Assembly (NCBI RefSeq): GCF_002959755.1
Contig: NZ_PPCW01000001.1
Location: 248,001-312,000, forward strand
Direction of reading: 5' to 3'
Source: Veillonella sp. T11011-6
GTDB lineage: Bacteria; Bacillota; Negativicutes; Veillonellales; Veillonellaceae
DNA: 64,000 bases
Positions within the stretch are counted from its first letter, which is position 1. Every line of letters begins with the position of its first letter. The position numbers and the translations under genes were made by a program. The notes below the pieces were generated by a model, which worked only from the letters and a program-made list of their open reading frames with translations, was not told the DNA's origin and ran no database searches. This document shows positions 16,817 through 26,047 of the stretch, piece by piece.

Positions 16817-17698
16817 ATGAAAAGTATGACCGGTTTTGGTTCTGGCACGGCAACCAAAGATGGCATTACCTGCACGGTAGAAATAAAGTCCGTAAATGCG
16901 CGATTTCTTGATTTATTTATACGTAGTCCAAAGCAAATAAACCCTTTTGAAACTATTATTCGCGGATTAGTACAGGATCGAATTACCCGCGGTAAGGTTG
17001 AAGTATCGGTTTCTATTCAAGATGCAGGGGAGAGACCAAAAACTTTTACCATAAATAGTGTATTGAGAAAACAGATACAAGAATTACTTGTTCAAGAAGA
17101 GTTTTATGATGATCCTAAAAAGGTACCTTTACAAGCCGTTAATTCTGTTTCTAACGAATGGATACAACAACAAGATACACCGATTGCAGAAGATGTTCTT
17201 TCAGAAATAGTAAAAGAATCTACAACTCAAGCATTAGATGCTCTAATAGCAATGCGTACGGTAGAAGGTAAACATATTGAACAAGATTTATTATCACGTA
17301 TCTCTACATTAGAAAATGTCATCAAACATATTGATGAGAATAAGGCGGGAGCCGTAGAAGCATATCGCGAGCATATAAAAGGTAAAATTCAAGAGTACTT
17401 AGTTTCTTTGGAAGCGAGTATAAGTGAAGATCGTTTTTTGCAGGAAATAGCTTTACTGGCTGATAAGACTGATATTACGGAAGAGATTGTCCGATTCACC
17501 TCACATGTGGTACAATTAAAAAACACACTTGTAGATGAGAATTCCATCGGTCGTAAGGTGGATTTTATTTTGCAAGAAATGAATCGTGAAGTGAATACAA
17601 TTGGTTCCAAAGCTATGGATTCAAGTATTACAGAGTTTGTGGTTCAACTTAAATGTGAGTTAGAAAAAATTAGAGAACAAGTACAGAATGTAGAGTAA
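16817..17698 (+). CDS. yicC: YicC/YloC-family endoribonuclease
   Basis: The protein of 293 residues begins MKSMTGFGSG, the family hallmark, and ends with the DUF1732 region (GRKVDFILQEMNREVNTIGSK). E. coli YicC is an endoribonuclease linked to small-RNA turnover, and B. subtilis YloC is its homologue. AAGGAGG lies upstream of the ATG. It opens the conserved Firmicute cluster yicC-remA-gmk-rpoZ-coaBC. Confidence 0.94.
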   Translation: MKSMTGFGSGTATKDGITCTVEIKSVNARFLDLFIRSPKQINPFETIIRGLVQDRITRGKVEVSVSIQDAGERPKTFTINSVLRKQIQELLVQEEFYDDPKKVPLQAVNSVSNEWIQQQDTPIAEDVLSEIVKESTTQALDALIAMRTVEGKHIEQDLLSRISTLENVIKHIDENKAGAVEAYREHIKGKIQEYLVSLEASISEDRFLQEIALLADKTDITEEIVRFTSHVVQLKNTLVDENSIGRKVDFILQEMNREVNTIGSKAMDSSITEFVVQLKCELEKIREQVQNVE

Positions 17699-17712
17699 TA
17701 GGAGGTCCATAA

Positions 17713-17982
17713 ATGAGTATTCAATTATTGAATATAGGCTTTGGTAATATGGTATCTGCTAACCGTGTTATGGCTATCATTAGTCCTGAATCTGCGCCAA
17801 TTAAACGTATGGTTCAAGATGCACGTGATAAGGGCCTACTCATTGATGCTACATATGGTCGTAAGACTCGTGCTGTATTAGTTATGGATAGTGGTCAAAT
17901 TGTATTATCTGCAATTCAACCAGAAACCGTAGCACATCGACTTGTGCAATATGATGTAGACGAAGATACAGTAGAATCATAG
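17713..17982 (+). CDS. remA: Extracellular matrix regulatory protein RemA (DUF370)
   Basis: The 89-residue protein carries the DUF370 pattern: [28 protein letters not shown] and [16 protein letters not shown]. In B. subtilis RemA is a DNA-binding protein that activates matrix and osmoprotection genes. What it controls in a diderm Firmicute is not known from sequence. AGGAGGT lies before the ATG, and gmk follows after eight bases. Confidence 0.94.
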   Translation: MSIQLLNIGFGNMVSANRVMAIISPESAPIKRMVQDARDKGLLIDATYGRKTRAVLVMDSGQIVLSAIQPETVAHRLVQYDVDEDTVES

Positions 17983-17990
17983 GAGTACAT

Positions 17991-18620
17991 ATGTCAGACA
18001 GAGGATTATTAATCGTTATATCCGGGCCATCTGGCGCAGGTAAAGGTACGATTTGTGCGAATATTCGAAAAGAAATGCCTAATCTAGTTTATTCCGTTTC
18101 TATGACAACACGGGCACCACGTGTTGGTGAAGTGGAAGGGGTCAATTATTTCTTTCGCTCAAAAGAAGAGTTTGAATCTCTATTAAGTGAAGATGCTTTT
18201 TTAGAATATGCAAAAGTATATGATAATTACTACGGTACACCGAAACAACATGTAATGGATTTATTAGATGAAGGTAAAAGTGTACTGTTAGAAATTGATA
18301 TTCAAGGTGCTATGCAGGTTAAGGAACGTTTTAGTGATGCTGTATTTATTTATATTGTACCGCCATCCTTAACTGAATTATCTGAACGATTACATAATCG
18401 TGGTACTGATGCAAAAGAGGTTATTGATAAAAGATTGTCACTAGCTTGTTCTGAATTGGCATTAGCACATCGATATGACTATATCGTTGTAAATGATGAT
18501 TTAGCAGATGCATCTGAAAGAGTAGCGTCAATTTTGCGTGCAGAAGCTTGCAAGATTAGTCGTAATAAAGAACAAATACAATATATTTATAAACAGTATC
18601 AAGAGTCTAAGGAGAAGTGA
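17991..18620 (+). CDS. gmk: Guanylate kinase
   Basis: Gmk phosphorylates GMP to GDP. The P-loop ISGPSGAGKGTI lies near residue 11, and the GMP-binding region has SMTTRAPRVGEVEGVNYFF and LEYAKVYDNYYGTP. The lid and C-terminal segments are complete, giving 209 residues. AGGAG overlaps the remA stop codon. rpoZ starts four bases after its stop. It is essential for GTP and (p)ppGpp supply. Confidence 0.97.
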   Translation: MSDRGLLIVISGPSGAGKGTICANIRKEMPNLVYSVSMTTRAPRVGEVEGVNYFFRSKEEFESLLSEDAFLEYAKVYDNYYGTPKQHVMDLLDEGKSVLLEIDIQGAMQVKERFSDAVFIYIVPPSLTELSERLHNRGTDAKEVIDKRLSLACSELALAHRYDYIVVNDDLADASERVASILRAEACKISRNKEQIQYIYKQYQESKEK

Positions 18621-18624
18621 TAGT

Positions 18625-18840
18625 ATGATGGTAAAACCTCCATTGAAAAAATTGGAAAGTCAAGTTGATAGCAAATATACTTTGGTAACATTAGCAGCTA
18701 AACGCGCTCGTGAATTAACAGATGGCGAACCATGCTTAGCTGAATCTACACATGCTACTGACAAGCCTGTATCCTTGGCATTCTATGAAATTGCCGAAGG
18801 TGAAGTGACTTATAAACGCACTAAAGAAGGCATTAAATAA
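18625..18840 (+). CDS. rpoZ: RNA polymerase omega subunit
   Basis: The small protein (71 residues from the ATG at 18625, or 70 from the ATG directly after it) has the omega core KYTLVTLAAKRARELTDG and a short acidic tail. Omega helps to fold and hold the beta-prime subunit of RNA polymerase and can bind ppGpp in some species. AAGGAG at 18609-18614 supports this start; a longer frame beginning inside gmk is not real. It follows gmk, as in many bacteria. A terminator-like hairpin separates it from coaBC. Confidence 0.95.
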   Translation: MMVKPPLKKLESQVDSKYTLVTLAAKRARELTDGEPCLAESTHATDKPVSLAFYEIAEGEVTYKRTKEGIK

Positions 18841-18849
18841 GATGAATCA

Positions 18850-18881
18850 ATTCCTTGTATCCTTGATACAAGGAATTTTTA
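18850..18881 (+). terminator. Terminator-like hairpin between rpoZ and coaBC
   Basis: A 12-base-pair stem (ATTCCTTGTATC with GATACAAGGAAT) with a three-base loop is followed by a T run. coaBC starts only 14 bases later, with no promoter between them, so it probably acts as a partial terminator that lowers coaBC relative to rpoZ. Confidence 0.75.
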
Positions 18882-18894
18882 AAAGGAGAAGAAC

Positions 18895-20088
18895 ATGCGC
18901 GGAAAACATATCATTGTCGCTGTATCTGCAGGTATTGCAGCGTATAAGGCAATTGAAGTAGTAAGCCGACTTCGTAAAAAAGGTGCTGAAGTAAAGGTTG
19001 TTATGACTGAAAACTCCACTCATATAGCTTCACCACTTACATTTGGTGAAATTAGTGGACATCCTGTAGCTATCGACATGTTTGAACAAGTACACCAATG
19101 GGATGTGGAGCATATTGCATTAGCAACATGGGCAGATGCATATGTGGTTGTACCTGCCACAGCAAATGTGATTGGCAAAATCTATGCTGGTATTGCAGAT
19201 GATATGCTAACAACAACAATAATGGCTACTACGGCGCCAAAATATCTTTGTCCTGCTATGAATACAGAAATGTATAATAATCCCATTACGCAACGAAATT
19301 TAGAGGGATTACAGGCTTTGGGGTACCATATTATGGAACCGGCTGAAGGTTGGCTAGCCTGTGGTATCACTGGTGTAGGACGCCTACCAGAGCCTGAAGC
19401 CATTGTAGAATGGCTTGAATCGCAGATGTGCAAATCTAATGAGCTTGAAGGTACCACAGTACTTGTTACCGCTGGTGGTACGCAAGAAAACATCGATCCT
19501 GTTCGTTATATTGGCAATCGTTCTAGCGGCAAGATGGGGTACGCCATTGCTGAACAAGCAGCACGCATGGGGGCTAATGTTATTTTAGTTAGTGCTCCTA
19601 CATCTTTAGCTGCACCAAGTGGCGTAGATTTCGTTCCTGTTGATTCTGCTTTATCTATGCAAGAAGCTGTTGAATCTCGATATGATACGGTAGATGTAGT
19701 CATTATGGCGGCTGCAGTATCTGACTTTAGAGTTCTTCACAAAGCAGAGCAAAAAATAAAAAAAATGGAGTCTATGACATTAGAACTTGTTAAGAATCCA
19801 GATATCCTACAAGGTTTAGGTGCTAAAAAGAAACATCAAATTCTTGTGGGGTTTGCAGCAGAAACAGAACATGTAATCGAGTATGGTCAAGATAAGGTAG
19901 CTAGAAAAAATCTAGATATGCTTGTAGCCAATGACGTAAGTAAGTCTAATGCTGGTTTTAATGTAGATACAAATGAAGGCTACTTCTTATATCCTAATAA
20001 AGATCCAAAAGAAATGCCGAATATGAAAAAATCTGAATTGGCCCATAATATTATGAAAGAAGTTGTGGAATTAGTAAAAAATAAATAA
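18895..20088 (+). CDS. coaBC: Bifunctional phosphopantothenoylcysteine synthetase/decarboxylase
   Basis: CoaBC joins cysteine to 4'-phosphopantothenate (CoaB) and decarboxylates the product (CoaC) to 4'-phosphopantetheine for CoaD. The N-terminal FMN-binding decarboxylase part has [22 protein letters not shown] and the signature [11 protein letters not shown]. The C-terminal synthetase has [21 protein letters not shown] and [10 protein letters not shown]. The length of 397 residues is usual. AAAGGAG precedes the ATG. Its transcript seems to end before the SAM riboswitch promoter. Confidence 0.96.
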   Translation: MRGKHIIVAVSAGIAAYKAIEVVSRLRKKGAEVKVVMTENSTHIASPLTFGEISGHPVAIDMFEQVHQWDVEHIALATWADAYVVVPATANVIGKIYAGIADDMLTTTIMATTAPKYLCPAMNTEMYNNPITQRNLEGLQALGYHIMEPAEGWLACGITGVGRLPEPEAIVEWLESQMCKSNELEGTTVLVTAGGTQENIDPVRYIGNRSSGKMGYAIAEQAARMGANVILVSAPTSLAAPSGVDFVPVDSALSMQEAVESRYDTVDVVIMAAAVSDFRVLHKAEQKIKKMESMTLELVKNPDILQGLGAKKKHQILVGFAAETEHVIEYGQDKVARKNLDMLVANDVSKSNAGFNVDTNEGYFLYPNKDPKEMPNMKKSELAHNIMKEVVELVKNK

Positions 20089-20152
20089 CACCATACATGA
20101 GAGAATCTTATGTTTGTAGTTTGTAATTGATAGAAAGATATGTAATAATGAC

Positions 20153-20181
20153 TTGCTTTATCAATGCAAATACACTATAAT
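20153..20181 (+). promoter_or_regulatory. Promoter of the metK riboswitch transcript
   Basis: TTGCTT at 20153-20158 and a perfect TATAAT at 20176-20181 are 17 bases apart. The predicted start of transcription, near 20188, lies just before the first strand of the riboswitch P1 helix. Confidence 0.8.
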
Positions 20182-20191
20182 ATTTCTGTAA

Positions 20192-20289
20192 CTCATCAAG
20201 AGTAGTGGAGGGATAGGCCCTGTGAAGCTACAGCAACCATTCCAAGAGGAAAAGGTGCTAATTCCTATGACAAATGTCGTTAGATGGGA
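20192..20289 (+). ncRNA. SAM-I (S-box) riboswitch
   Basis: The leader matches the S-box consensus: CTCATC, AGAGTAGTGGAGGGA, GGCCCTGTGAAGC, CAGCAACC and a later GATGGG that closes P1 with CTCATC. It binds S-adenosylmethionine and lies upstream of metK, the enzyme that makes it. With SAM bound, P1 forms and the downstream terminator is free to fold. Without SAM, bases 20284-20290 can pair with 20294-20300, which would break the terminator stem; this antiterminator is inferred from complementarity. Confidence 0.93.
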
Positions 20290-20293
20290 GGGT

Positions 20294-20322
20294 CTCTCAT
20301 GAGTACATGAGAGGCTTTTTTT
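20294..20322 (+). terminator. Riboswitch-controlled terminator before metK
   Basis: An eight-base-pair stem (CTCTCATG with CATGAGAG) with an AGTA loop is followed by seven T. It is the expression platform of the SAM-I riboswitch and lies 18 bases before the metK start codon. Confidence 0.92.
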
Positions 20323-20339
20323 CGTATTAGGAGGATAAA

Positions 20340-21530
20340 ATGGCTGAAAAACATATGTTTTTTACTTCTGAATCTGTTACTGAAGGCCATCCAGATAAAA
20401 TAGCTGACCAAATTTCTGATGCTGTTTTGGATGCGATTATTGAAAAAGATCCAACTGCTCGTGTAGCTTGTGAAACTTTAGTTACTACGGGTCTAGTTCA
20501 TGTAGTAGGTGAAATCTCTACAAATACTTATGTGGATATTCCTCGCATCGTACGTGATACTGTTCGAGATATCGGCTATACACGTGCTAAATTTGGTTTT
20601 GACTGCGATACTTGTGGTGTACTAGTTTCTATCGATGAACAATCTGCTGATATCGCTATGGGCGTTGATGAAGCTCTTGAATCTAAAGATGGTAATGGTG
20701 AAGCACTAGATAAAATTGGTGCTGGTGACCAAGGTATGATGTTTGGTTATGCATCTAATGAAACACCTGAACTTATGCCTATGCCTATTTCTTTAGCTCA
20801 TCGTTTATCCCGTCGTCTTACAGAAGTTCGTAAAGATGGCACTTTAACATACCTTCGTCCAGATGGTAAAACGCAAGTTACTGTTGAGTATGTTGATGGT
20901 AAACCAAAACGTATTGATACAATCGTTATTTCTACACAGCATAGCCCTGAAGTAACTCAAGAACAAATTAAAGCTGATTTAAAACGCTTTGTTATCGACG
21001 CAGCGTTGCCTGCTGAATTTGTTGATGATAATACAAAATACTTCATCAACCCAACTGGTCGTTTCGTAATCGGTGGTCCTCATGGTGATGCTGGTTTGAC
21101 TGGCCGTAAAATCATCGTAGATACTTATGGCGGTATGGCTCGTCATGGCGGCGGTGCGTTCTCTGGTAAAGATCCATCTAAGGTAGACCGCTCTGCAGCA
21201 TATGCTGCTCGTTATGTTGCTAAAAACGTTGTTGCAGCAGGTCTTGCTGATAAATGTGAAGTACAAGTTGCTTACGCAATCGGCGTTGCTCATCCTGTAT
21301 CTATCTTAGTTGATACTTTTGGTACAGGTCATATTGAGGAAACTAAAATTCAAGAACTCGTTAAGAAACATTTCGACCTTCGTCCAGCAGGTATTATTGA
21401 AATGCTTGATTTGTTAAAACCTCATTATCGCAAAACTGCAGCATATGGTCACTTCGGTAGAACTGATGTAGATTTACCTTGGGAACGTACTGACAAAGCA
21501 GCAATTTTAAAAGCTGAAGCTGGCTTATAA
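20340..21530 (+). CDS. metK: S-adenosylmethionine synthetase
   Basis: MetK makes S-adenosylmethionine from methionine and ATP, the methyl donor for the many RNA methyltransferases in this window. The 396-residue protein has the family motifs [28 protein letters not shown] and [22 protein letters not shown] lies directly before the ATG. Expression is under the S-box riboswitch immediately upstream, giving feedback by its own product. A strong terminator follows, so it is likely monocistronic. Codon use is of the highly expressed type. Confidence 0.98.
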   Translation: MAEKHMFFTSESVTEGHPDKIADQISDAVLDAIIEKDPTARVACETLVTTGLVHVVGEISTNTYVDIPRIVRDTVRDIGYTRAKFGFDCDTCGVLVSIDEQSADIAMGVDEALESKDGNGEALDKIGAGDQGMMFGYASNETPELMPMPISLAHRLSRRLTEVRKDGTLTYLRPDGKTQVTVEYVDGKPKRIDTIVISTQHSPEVTQEQIKADLKRFVIDAALPAEFVDDNTKYFINPTGRFVIGGPHGDAGLTGRKIIVDTYGGMARHGGGAFSGKDPSKVDRSAAYAARYVAKNVVAAGLADKCEVQVAYAIGVAHPVSILVDTFGTGHIEETKIQELVKKHFDLRPAGIIEMLDLLKPHYRKTAAYGHFGRTDVDLPWERTDKAAILKAEAGL

Positions 21531-21533
21531 TAC

Positions 21534-21570
21534 AAAAGGTCTTAGTAGAATTTCTACTGAGACCTTTTAT
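21534..21570 (+). terminator. Terminator after metK
   Basis: A long inverted repeat (AAAAGGTCTTAGTAGAA with TTCTACTGAGACCTTTT) with one G-T pair follows the metK stop by three bases. It has an A run before it and a T run at its end. The priA start lies 23 bases downstream. Confidence 0.85.
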
Positions 21571-21592
21571 AATAAATGAAAGGAAATAGTGT

Positions 21593-23776
21593 ATGCGTGT
21601 CGCACAAGTTATTATTAATAGACCTGCTAAACAACTTCATAAACCATTAAGCTACTTAATGCCTGAAAAGTTTGGGAATGTCTTACCTGGCACACGTGTA
21701 CTTATTCCTTTAGGCAATAGTCGTGAAGAGGGTATTCTAATTGGTTATGAAGAATTATTAGAACCCCCTGAATTTAAATTACGAAATATTGTTCAAGTAT
21801 TAGACAATGAACCGTGGTTTACGCCTGAAATGATGGATACTGCACGTCGTTTAAATGAATATTATTTATTCTCTTATGGCGATGCATTACGTTTGTTTAC
21901 AGTTAATAAAACTCTTAAATCCTATGAAGCGCCTAAGGAAGAATGGCTTGTTGTTACGCCGGCCTTTTCTGTAGAACAATTTAGTGAGCGAAAAAAGAAG
22001 CAACGAGAGTTAGCCAAATATTTACTTGAAGTAGGCGGTGCATCAAAAGCTTTATTATTGGCCAAAGGATTTTCCCGTATGGTCATTAAACAAGTGAGTG
22101 AAGCTCAGGGGATTACCATTGAATCTAGATTTAAAGCTACAAAGACTACCTTTGATGAACTGTTTACAGAAGAAGTCAATATACCATTAACTGATGCACA
22201 ACAAGCGGTATATGAGCCTATTCAAGAGGCGATGAATTCACATCAACATAAAACCTTTTTATTGCATGGTGTAACAGGTAGTGGGAAAACGCAACTGTAT
22301 TTAAAAGCCACAGCACGCTGTATAAGTCAAGATAAGACAGCTATTATACTGGTTCCAGAAATTATTTTGACAGATCAAATAGTACGGCGCTTTGTAGAAA
22401 CCTTTGGTGATGAAGTTGTAGTATTTCATAGTAAATTGACGGTCCAACAACGCAATAATAACTGGGAGCGTTTACGTCGTAAGGATAGTCATATTATTAT
22501 TGGTGCCCGATCAGCAGTTTTTGCTCCAGCAGAGGATATTGGTCTTATCGTAGTCGATGAAGAGCATGATACATCTTATAAGCAGGAGGATATGGTTCGT
22601 TACCATGCCCGCAACGTTGCCTTATGGCGTGGAGAAGCACATGGTTGTCCTGTTATATTAGGCTCTGCTACACCAGCTGTTACTTCTTATTATAAAGCTA
22701 AGCAAGGGGAGTATCAGTTGCTAGAGTTGCCGCACCGTATTTTTGAACAACCCATGCCAAAGGTAACGATTGTTGATATGAAGGAAGAAATTCTTCATGG
22801 TAACTATTCTGTTTTTTCTGATGCTATGAGTAGCTTGATTCAAAAAACATTGAATGAACATAATCAAATGATTATTCTTTTGAATAGACGTGGTTATAAT
22901 ACCTTTGTTATGTGTAGAGATTGTGGGGAAACCATTATGTGTCCACATTGTGATGTGGCCATGGTGTATCACCAGGCTGGTGAGGAATTACGTTGTCATT
23001 ATTGTGAACATCATGAACCAATTCCTACAGTATGCCCAAAATGTCATAGCAAACGTATTAAGTTCTTTGGCTCAGGCACACAAAAGGTTGAAGAAGAATT
23101 ACGACGGCACTTTAAATCTGCACGTATTGCTCGACTTGATCAAGATGTAACAAAGAATAAGCAATTAGCAGAAGATATTTTACATGATTTTGGGGCCCAT
23201 AAATATGATATTTTATTGGGAACTCAAATGGTATCAAAAGGGCATGACTTTAAAGATGTAACAGCTGTTGGTATTTTAACGGCTGATTCCGTTTTAAATA
23301 TTCCTGTATATACTGCATCTGAACGAACTTTTGATCTGCTTACCCAGACTTCTGGTAGGGCTGGTCGAGGTGATAAAACGGGCAGTGTTGTTATACAAAC
23401 ATATAATCCTTTAAATTATGCTATAATAAAGAGTAAGGCTCATGATTATGTAGGCTTTTACAATGAAGAAATTCAAAATCGTAAAGCCTTAGGATATCCT
23501 CCATTTAGAGAGATGATACATATGGTAGTGCGTCATCAGAATATGGACACCTTGGAGACCATTGCTAATCGCATTGTAAGCGATTTAGAGGCTCATAAAG
23601 ATAATAGCGATATTCTCATCAATGGTCCTTATGAAGCAAGTATTAAAAAGGTACGGGATATGTATCGTTTAGCGATTATGATTCGCGGTACCGATTTAAC
23701 AAATTTAAAAGAATATATATATAATTCGTGGATCTTCACACAAGAAGGACTTTTGATTGATGTAGATCCAGTTTAG
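21593..23776 (+). CDS. priA: Primosomal protein N' (replication restart helicase PriA)
   Basis: PriA recognises stalled replication forks and reloads the replisome. The protein of 727 residues has an N-terminal 3'-DNA-binding domain, the Walker A motif GVTGSGKTQLYL, the DEEHD box, and a zinc-binding module with eight cysteines (CRDCGETIMCPHC and then CHYC and CPKC). The helicase C-terminal half includes GTQMVSKGHDFKDV and TSGRAGRGDKTG. The start at 21593 has AAAGGA upstream. It begins the priA-def-fmt order found in many Firmicutes. Confidence 0.97.
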   Translation: MRVAQVIINRPAKQLHKPLSYLMPEKFGNVLPGTRVLIPLGNSREEGILIGYEELLEPPEFKLRNIVQVLDNEPWFTPEMMDTARRLNEYYLFSYGDALRLFTVNKTLKSYEAPKEEWLVVTPAFSVEQFSERKKKQRELAKYLLEVGGASKALLLAKGFSRMVIKQVSEAQGITIESRFKATKTTFDELFTEEVNIPLTDAQQAVYEPIQEAMNSHQHKTFLLHGVTGSGKTQLYLKATARCISQDKTAIILVPEIILTDQIVRRFVETFGDEVVVFHSKLTVQQRNNNWERLRRKDSHIIIGARSAVFAPAEDIGLIVVDEEHDTSYKQEDMVRYHARNVALWRGEAHGCPVILGSATPAVTSYYKAKQGEYQLLELPHRIFEQPMPKVTIVDMKEEILHGNYSVFSDAMSSLIQKTLNEHNQMIILLNRRGYNTFVMCRDCGETIMCPHCDVAMVYHQAGEELRCHYCEHHEPIPTVCPKCHSKRIKFFGSGTQKVEEELRRHFKSARIARLDQDVTKNKQLAEDILHDFGAHKYDILLGTQMVSKGHDFKDVTAVGILTADSVLNIPVYTASERTFDLLTQTSGRAGRGDKTGSVVIQTYNPLNYAIIKSKAHDYVGFYNEEIQNRKALGYPPFREMIHMVVRHQNMDTLETIANRIVSDLEAHKDNSDILINGPYEASIKKVRDMYRLAIMIRGTDLTNLKEYIYNSWIFTQEGLLIDVDPV

Positions 23777-23789
23777 TATAGGAGTATAA

Positions 23790-24278
23790 ATGGCAGTATT
23801 AGACGTTGTGAAAGCAGGTCATCCCGTTTTAAAACAAATTGCGGAACCTGTAGAACATGTTAATAAAAAACTTAGAGCCCTTATCGATGATATGGCTGAA
23901 ACAATGTATGAAACCGAAGGCGTTGGACTGGCTGCACCTCAAGTAGCTGTATCTAAACGAATTATCGTCGTAGATGATCATGCTGGTAGTGGTCTCATTG
24001 CCTTAATTAATCCTGAAATTACTCATGCTGAAGGTTCTCAAGTGGGCCCAGAAGGATGTTTGAGTGTACCTGGTTATTTTGGCGATGTTGAAAGATTCGA
24101 TAAAATCACTGTTAAAGGTATTGACCCTCATAATAAAAAAGTAACAATTAAAGCTGAAGGATTCTTGGCACGTATTTTCCAACATGAAATCGATCATTTA
24201 GAAGGTCATTTATTCATAGAAAAAGCGACAAACTTACGATTGATTGCAGATCATCCAGAGGAGAAAGAAATTGTCTAA
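23790..24278 (+). CDS. def: Peptide deformylase
   Basis: Def removes the formyl group from the N-terminal methionine of new proteins. The three motifs are complete: GVGLAAPQV, EGCLSVPG with the metal-binding Cys, and QHEIDHLEG with two metal-binding His and the catalytic Glu. The 162-residue protein has a normal length. GGAG lies before the ATG. Its stop overlaps the TTG start of fmt by eight bases, coupling formylation and deformylation. Confidence 0.97.
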   Translation: MAVLDVVKAGHPVLKQIAEPVEHVNKKLRALIDDMAETMYETEGVGLAAPQVAVSKRIIVVDDHAGSGLIALINPEITHAEGSQVGPEGCLSVPGYFGDVERFDKITVKGIDPHNKKVTIKAEGFLARIFQHEIDHLEGHLFIEKATNLRLIADHPEEKEIV

Positions 24279-25281
24279 TCAAAAACAATTGCGCGTCGTA
24301 TTTATGGGGACACCAGACTTTTCCGTTCCTACTTTAGAAGCATTAATTAAGGCTGGGCACTCTATAGTTGGTGTATACTGTCAGCCTGATAAACAAAAAG
24401 GTCGCGGTAAACAAGTTCAAATGCCACCTGTAAAAGTGGCAGCGCTTGAACATAATTTACCTGTGTTCCAACCTGTCACATTACGTGATGAACAAGTACA
24501 AGCAGAACTTGAAGCGTTAAATCCAGATGTAGTAGTGGTTATTGCATACGGTAAAATTTTACCGTCATGGCTTATTCGCTTACCTCAATATGGATGTATT
24601 AACGTCCATGCATCTATCTTGCCTAAGTATAGAGGGGCTGCACCGATTCATTATGCTATTTTAAATGGGGATACTAAAACAGGTGTTACCATTATGCATA
24701 TGGATGATGGTCTTGATACTGGTGATATCATCGATGTCGTAGAGACCGATATTTTACCTGGTGAAACGACAGGTCAATTATTTGAACGTATGGCGGTGCT
24801 TGGTGGAGAAACTATTGTTCCCGTATTAAATCGTTGGGTTAATGGAGAAATTGTGGCAACTCCACAAGACGATACAATGGCTACACATACTGCCAAAATT
24901 ACAAAAGAAATGGGGCAGATCGACTGGTCTAAGCCTGCTAATGAAATTGCAAATCTCATTAGAGGACTTAACCCAGCTCCTGGATGTTATACATATCTCG
25001 ATGGAAAACGTTTAAAAGTATGGTCTGGAGAGGTGGTTCCTAGTGATACGACTCACTGTTTGATAGATGTTCATGGTAAACATGTACCAATTGCTATATC
25101 AGCCACAACTGTGCCTGGTACAATCGTATCTAAAATAGCCGGGTTAGGTGTATTTTGTGGTGATGGAAATATAATTCTATTAACAGAAGTACAACCAGAA
25201 AATAAAAAGCGTATTTCTGCTACCGATTTTATTAATGGACATCAGATAAAGGAAGGTATCGTTTTTGGAGACTCAATGTAA
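24271..25281 (+). CDS. fmt: Methionyl-tRNA formyltransferase
   Basis: Fmt formylates Met-tRNA-fMet for initiation. The protein starts LRVVFMGTPDFSVPTLEALI and has the catalytic INVHASILPKYRGAAPI (with Asn, His) and HMDDGLDTGDII, followed by the C-terminal tRNA-binding barrel. The most likely start is TTG at 24271 (336 residues), because GAGGAG lies seven bases before it and the next ATG falls inside a conserved strand. It overlaps def by eight bases, and its end overlaps the DUF116 gene. Confidence 0.96.
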   Translation: MSNQKQLRVVFMGTPDFSVPTLEALIKAGHSIVGVYCQPDKQKGRGKQVQMPPVKVAALEHNLPVFQPVTLRDEQVQAELEALNPDVVVVIAYGKILPSWLIRLPQYGCINVHASILPKYRGAAPIHYAILNGDTKTGVTIMHMDDGLDTGDIIDVVETDILPGETTGQLFERMAVLGGETIVPVLNRWVNGEIVATPQDDTMATHTAKITKEMGQIDWSKPANEIANLIRGLNPAPGCYTYLDGKRLKVWSGEVVPSDTTHCLIDVHGKHVPIAISATTVPGTIVSKIAGLGVFCGDGNIILLTEVQPENKKRISATDFINGHQIKEGIVFGDSM

Positions 25282-26047
25282 GCAGTACGAAACGTATCCG
25301 TTATACCTGATATTATCATCAATTACATGTACTTTAATTACAGCCATAATCGGATTTTTAATGTATGTGTTAGAACCGGGGCTTTCACAATTACATCCTA
25401 TTGCACCCATAATAAGTACAGTCGTTTTTTCTGTATGTATTTGTGTCATATGGTTATTGTGCTTATCCTTAATTATTGCTAGTTTCGGTATAATACGGTT
25501 ACATCCTATTGTTTTAAGGCTAGCCAATCAGTTTATATATGGATTATTTCCATTATCCTTATTGATTGGTAAAGTGAGAGGGGTTACTAAGGATCAATTG
25601 CGTCAATCTATGATTGATTTGATTAATCATCTCGTGATGCTAGATATGTATACGGTTGATCCAAAACGCATATTGTTATTAACACCGCATTGTTTACAGG
25701 AAAGCTCTTGTGTTCATAAGGTTACACATGATGTATATAATTGTAAGCAGTGTGGTAGATGCCAGGTTGGAGGTTTATTACAAGTTGCCAAAGATTATGG
25801 CTGTCAATTTATAGTTGTAACAGGTGGTACATTAGCGCGAATGAAGGTAAAAGAAGCAAGGCCTAAGGCTATTGTAGCCATTGCTTGTGAACGTGATTTA
25901 GCAAGTGGTATGGCCGATGTATTTCCTATACCTGTCATTGGTGTTTTAAATGAAAGACCTAATGGACCATGTTGCAATACTACAGTGGATCCTGAACGAG
26001 TTCGTGCAGCAGTTGAACAATTAATTGGTAGGAAAAACGATGACTGA
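25265..26047 (+). CDS. DUF116 membrane protein, cysteine-rich
   Basis: The protein of 260 residues has two hydrophobic segments in the first 90 residues, then a cytoplasmic domain rich in conserved cysteines: LQESSCVHKV, YNCKQCGRCQVGGL, YGCQF, ACERDLASGMADV and NGPCCNTTVD. This matches DUF116, a family of unknown function often found between fmt and rsmB in Clostridia and Negativicutes. The cysteine pattern suggests a metal or iron-sulfur centre, which is inference. The start is TTG at 25265 with AAAGGAAGG eight bases upstream, overlapping fmt by 17 bases. It shares an ATGA overlap with rsmB. Confidence 0.85.
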   Translation: METQCKQYETYPLYLILSSITCTLITAIIGFLMYVLEPGLSQLHPIAPIISTVVFSVCICVIWLLCLSLIIASFGIIRLHPIVLRLANQFIYGLFPLSLLIGKVRGVTKDQLRQSMIDLINHLVMLDMYTVDPKRILLLTPHCLQESSCVHKVTHDVYNCKQCGRCQVGGLLQVAKDYGCQFIVVTGGTLARMKVKEARPKAIVAIACERDLASGMADVFPIPVIGVLNERPNGPCCNTTVDPERVRAAVEQLIGRKNDD

